DNA of 16,000 bases, from contig CADBSQ010000156.1 in the NCBI GenBank assembly GCA_902797415.1, positions 1 through 16,000 on the forward strand. The letters run 5' to 3'. This document shows, piece by piece, positions 13,393-16,000 of this stretch (the first letter of the stretch is position 1; the number at the start of each line of letters is the position of its first letter). Both the position numbers and the translations under genes were made by a program. The notes below the pieces were generated by a model. It had not been told where the DNA came from, searched no databases, and saw nothing but the letters and a program-made list of their open reading frames with translations. This stretch comes from an uncultured Erysipelotrichaceae bacterium (lineage in GTDB: Bacteria; Bacillota_I; Bacilli_A; RF39; UBA660).

Positions 13393-15552
13393 TTGAAAAA
13401 TTCAACTATTCGTATAAGTTATATAGGTATAACCTTAATTTTTTTAGCTTTTGGTATTATTAGTTTAAAACTTATCTTTGTTAGTACCTCTAAGGTAGTT
13501 GATGGAGTTAATATAAAAAAGTTTGCTGAAGGTAGAAATACCACTAAAAAAATATTGTCTGCATCACGTGGTAATATTTATAGTGAAAATGGGGCCGTGC
13601 TTGCTCAAAATGTAAATTCTTATACAGTCATTGCATACTTAGAAAAATCACGCACAACAGATAAAAAACATCCAAGACATGTAGTAGATAAAGAGTATAC
13701 TGCTAATGTTTTAAGTAAATATATTAATATGACTCCACAAGAGATATTAGATTTACTTAATAATGATGGTTATCAAGTAGAACTTGGCCCTGGAGGCAGA
13801 AATCTTTCTGAACGTAAAAAACAAGAAATAGCAGATTTAGACTTACCAGGTATTGATTTTATATCTAGTAGTAAAAGGTATTATCCTTTTGGTGACTTTG
13901 CTTCTTATTTAGTCGGTTATACTAAAAAAGATGATACTGGAAAAATAAATGGTGAACTTGGAGTAGAAGCATATTATAATAGCGAATTAACAGGTACTGA
14001 TGGTTTTATGACATATCAGCAAGATGCATATGGTTATAGAATGGTTAATACTCCAGTTATAAAAGAAGACGCAGAAAGTGGAAAAGATATTTATTTAACA
14101 ATCGATTCTAATGTTCAGATGTATTTAGAAAATACTATTAAATCTTTAGCAGATAAACATTCATTAGAGTGGGCAACCGTAACTGTTGCAAATGCTAAAA
14201 CAGGAGCTATATTGGGTAGTGCATCTGTACCTAGTTTTGATCCCAATAAGTTAAATATCACAGATTATAACAATCCTTTAGTTAGTTACTCATATGAACC
14301 AGGTTCTACTATGAAAATATTTTCATTTATGGCAGCAATAAACGAAGGAAAATATGATGGAAACGCAACTTATTCATCTGGTTCATTTATGATAGGGGAG
14401 GACAAAGTAAGTGACTGGAACAAAGTTGGTTGGGGAAATATTACTTATGATACAGGATTTACTTACTCATCAAACGTTGCCGCTGCTAATTTAGGTCTTT
14501 CTATTGGTAGAGACAAATTAATCGATTATTATGAAAAACTTGGTTTTGGTACAAAAACTGGAGTTGAAATTGCTAATGAATTAAAAGGAGAGATTGATCC
14601 AATATATAAAATTGAAGTAGCTAATGCTTCTTTTGGTCAAGGTATAATGACAACACCTATTCAAAACATAAAAGCTTTGACATCACTAGCAAACAAAGGA
14701 AGTGTATTAAAACCATATATAGTTGATAGAATAGTAGATACTTCCAATAATAAGGTTATATATAAATCAAAAAGAAAAGTTGAATCTAAGGTATTTAGTG
14801 AAGAAACTGCGGAAAAAGTATTTGATTTGATGTATCAAACAGTAAACTCTGAAGATGAAAACACTACAGGTCAAATATATAGGACTTCATCAACTACATT
14901 AGCAGGTAAAACTGGAACTGCACAAATAGTTGGTAAATATGGTGGCTACATATCAAGTGATTATGATAATATTAGATCATTTGCTGGACTTTTCCCATAT
15001 GAAAATCCTGAGTTTATTATTTATATCTCTGTTAAAAAACTTGCAGCACCATCAACTGCTATTGCAGACTCAGTCAAGTCTATAGTTGAAAGTATCGCTA
15101 AATATAAAAACTTAAGTGACTTGCAAGTTGAAGAAGATAAATCTAAAATAATTAAAATTAAAAACTATATTAATAAAGACGTTACTTCTTCTGTAGATGA
15201 ACTCCAAAAATTAGGTTTAAATGTTGTTGTTTTAGGCAGCAAAGATGTTATAATAAATCAGTACCCAGAGAAAAAAATGTCACTTAAAAAAGGAGATAAA
15301 ATATTCTTGTTAACAAATGATACAGAATATTTGATGCCTGATATGACTGGTTGGACAAGCAGTGAGGTTAATAATCTATGTAATCTTTTAGAACTAAAAC
15401 CAGAAATAAATGGTTATGGAGAAGTTAAATCACAATCCATAAAACCAGGAGACAAAATACTTAAAGGTACAAAAATTGTTATAAACTTAGAAAGAAAAAA
15501 TATTGTAAAGAAGGAGGAAATAATCGATGAATCACAAGACAAAGAAGAATAA
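13393..15552 (+). CDS. Class B penicillin-binding protein with two PASTA domains (FtsI/PBP2X/SpoVD type)
   Basis: Septal peptidoglycan transpeptidase of about 719 residues. Layout: a membrane helix (about 8-30), a dimerisation domain (to about 225) with SRGNIYSENGAVLA, the transpeptidase domain, then two PASTA repeats (about 585-643 and 645-700). Active-site motifs are complete: STMK (Ser305 to Lys308), SSN (359-361) and KTGT (506-509). It crosslinks new wall at the septum with the FtsW glycosyltransferase and the FtsL/DivIC/DivIB complex. The start is probably TTG at 13393, not GTG at 13384. The next gene begins inside its last 26 bases. A spore-specific SpoVD role cannot be excluded, but the place directly after ftsL favours vegetative division. 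Confidence 0.95.
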   Translation: MKNSTIRISYIGITLIFLAFGIISLKLIFVSTSKVVDGVNIKKFAEGRNTTKKILSASRGNIYSENGAVLAQNVNSYTVIAYLEKSRTTDKKHPRHVVDKEYTANVLSKYINMTPQEILDLLNNDGYQVELGPGGRNLSERKKQEIADLDLPGIDFISSSKRYYPFGDFASYLVGYTKKDDTGKINGELGVEAYYNSELTGTDGFMTYQQDAYGYRMVNTPVIKEDAESGKDIYLTIDSNVQMYLENTIKSLADKHSLEWATVTVANAKTGAILGSASVPSFDPNKLNITDYNNPLVSYSYEPGSTMKIFSFMAAINEGKYDGNATYSSGSFMIGEDKVSDWNKVGWGNITYDTGFTYSSNVAAANLGLSIGRDKLIDYYEKLGFGTKTGVEIANELKGEIDPIYKIEVANASFGQGIMTTPIQNIKALTSLANKGSVLKPYIVDRIVDTSNNKVIYKSKRKVESKVFSEETAEKVFDLMYQTVNSEDENTTGQIYRTSSTTLAGKTGTAQIVGKYGGYISSDYDNIRSFAGLFPYENPEFIIYISVKKLAAPSTAIADSVKSIVESIAKYKNLSDLQVEEDKSKIIKIKNYINKDVTSSVDELQKLGLNVVVLGSKDVIINQYPEKKMSLKKGDKIFLLTNDTEYLMPDMTGWTSSEVNNLCNLLELKPEINGYGEVKSQSIKPGDKILKGTKIVINLERKNIVKKEEIIDESQDKEE

Positions 15553-16000
15553 TAAGTTGATAAGATTTTTAAAAAGTCAAAGCATGGTATCGCTTGTCCT
15601 AGCATTTCTTGTTTTGTTTTTAATAGTTTTTAATAATAAATTAATCCAAAATGAGAAAATATATGTAATTGAAGGAAGTAATAAAAAAGTTGTTTTAAAG
15701 ACTGGTTCCGTTGCTATGAATAATAAAATTGTATTCTTTAATGGACCAAAAATATCTTACCATGGTAAAGATGTAGAATTAAAAAATTATAAGATGGGCT
15801 TTTATGTAAATAATAAAAAAATATATGAAACTAAAAATCTTGACGAAGATACAACCTATAGTCTTAAAATGATTTTAGATAATAACAGTTTTAACTTTAT
15901 GGATAGTAGAAAGAACTCAAATATTTATACAAAAGATGTAATTAAGAACATCGAAAAAATGAAATTTAAACTAACTGGAACAGACAGGAATGGTAAAAAA
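15527..16000 (+). CDS. Membrane-anchored protein of unknown function, 3' truncated by the window edge
   Basis: An open frame from ATG 15527 that runs off the window with no stop (158 codons visible). AAGGAGG (15511-15517) precedes the ATG by 9 nt. It overlaps the PBP gene by 26 nt, so it is in the same operon. The protein starts MNHKTKKNNKLIRFLKSQSM, with one membrane helix (about 20-36, VSLVLAFLVLFLIVF) and then an Asn/Lys-rich extracytoplasmic part. It is not MraY (no multiple helices) nor an evident DivIB/FtsQ. A division-linked accessory role is an inference from position. Confidence 0.8.
   Translation, partial: MNHKTKKNNKLIRFLKSQSMVSLVLAFLVLFLIVFNNKLIQNEKIYVIEGSNKKVVLKTGSVAMNNKIVFFNGPKISYHGKDVELKNYKMGFYVNNKKIYETKNLDEDTTYSLKMILDNNSFNFMDSRKNSNIYTKDVIKNIEKMKFKLTGTDRNGKK

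Overview
The window is a strongly AT-rich, densely packed piece of a Bacillota chromosome. Most genes have good Shine-Dalgarno sequences (AAGGAGG type), TTGACA/TATAAT promoters and T-tract hairpin terminators. TGA is used as a stop (the genes ending at 355 and 6057), so the code is not the Mycoplasma code. FtsY/YlxM, a division/wall (dcw) cluster, CotJ-type proteins and TelA/XpaC together suggest an uncultured Bacilli or Erysipelotrichia-like lineage, perhaps a small-genome gut group. That placement is inference; nothing in the window fixes the genus.

Layout. (1) 41-355: a lone small type IV prepilin-like protein. (2) 438-3195: a tight + strand operon of ftsY, ylxM, a LemA-like protein and a short DUF2207-like membrane protein; ffh, the usual partner of ylxM, is absent. 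(3) 3196-3814: two tandem sigma-A promoters with repeated candidate operators drive one 140-residue protein of unknown function. (4) 3870-8355: a four-gene operon of a membrane-anchored solute-binding-protein/VWA fusion, an XpaC-like membrane protein, a second related solute-binding-like protein and TelA, closed by a strong terminator. This is the best candidate for a poorly described system: two extracytoplasmic sensor-like proteins without a transporter, joined to XpaC and TelA. (5) 8370-9342: an EamA-family transporter with its own promoter and terminator. (6) 9347-10993: a promoter, a 54-residue protein and a 466-residue protein of unknown function with internal repeats, ending in a large symmetric hairpin shared with the convergent genes.

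(7) 10983-11967, minus strand: a CotJA-CotJB fusion followed by a CotJC manganese-catalase-like protein. (8) 11968-12188: a divergent regulatory region with helically phased GTGTA repeats upstream of the rsmH promoter. (9) 12189 to the end: rsmH, ftsL, a PASTA-containing class B PBP and a truncated anchored protein at the position where mraY often lies. The genes of (9) make and regulate the division septum and its peptidoglycan.

The window has no rRNA, tRNA, insertion sequence, CRISPR array or phage gene that I can see, and no gene-free stretch over 300 bases.
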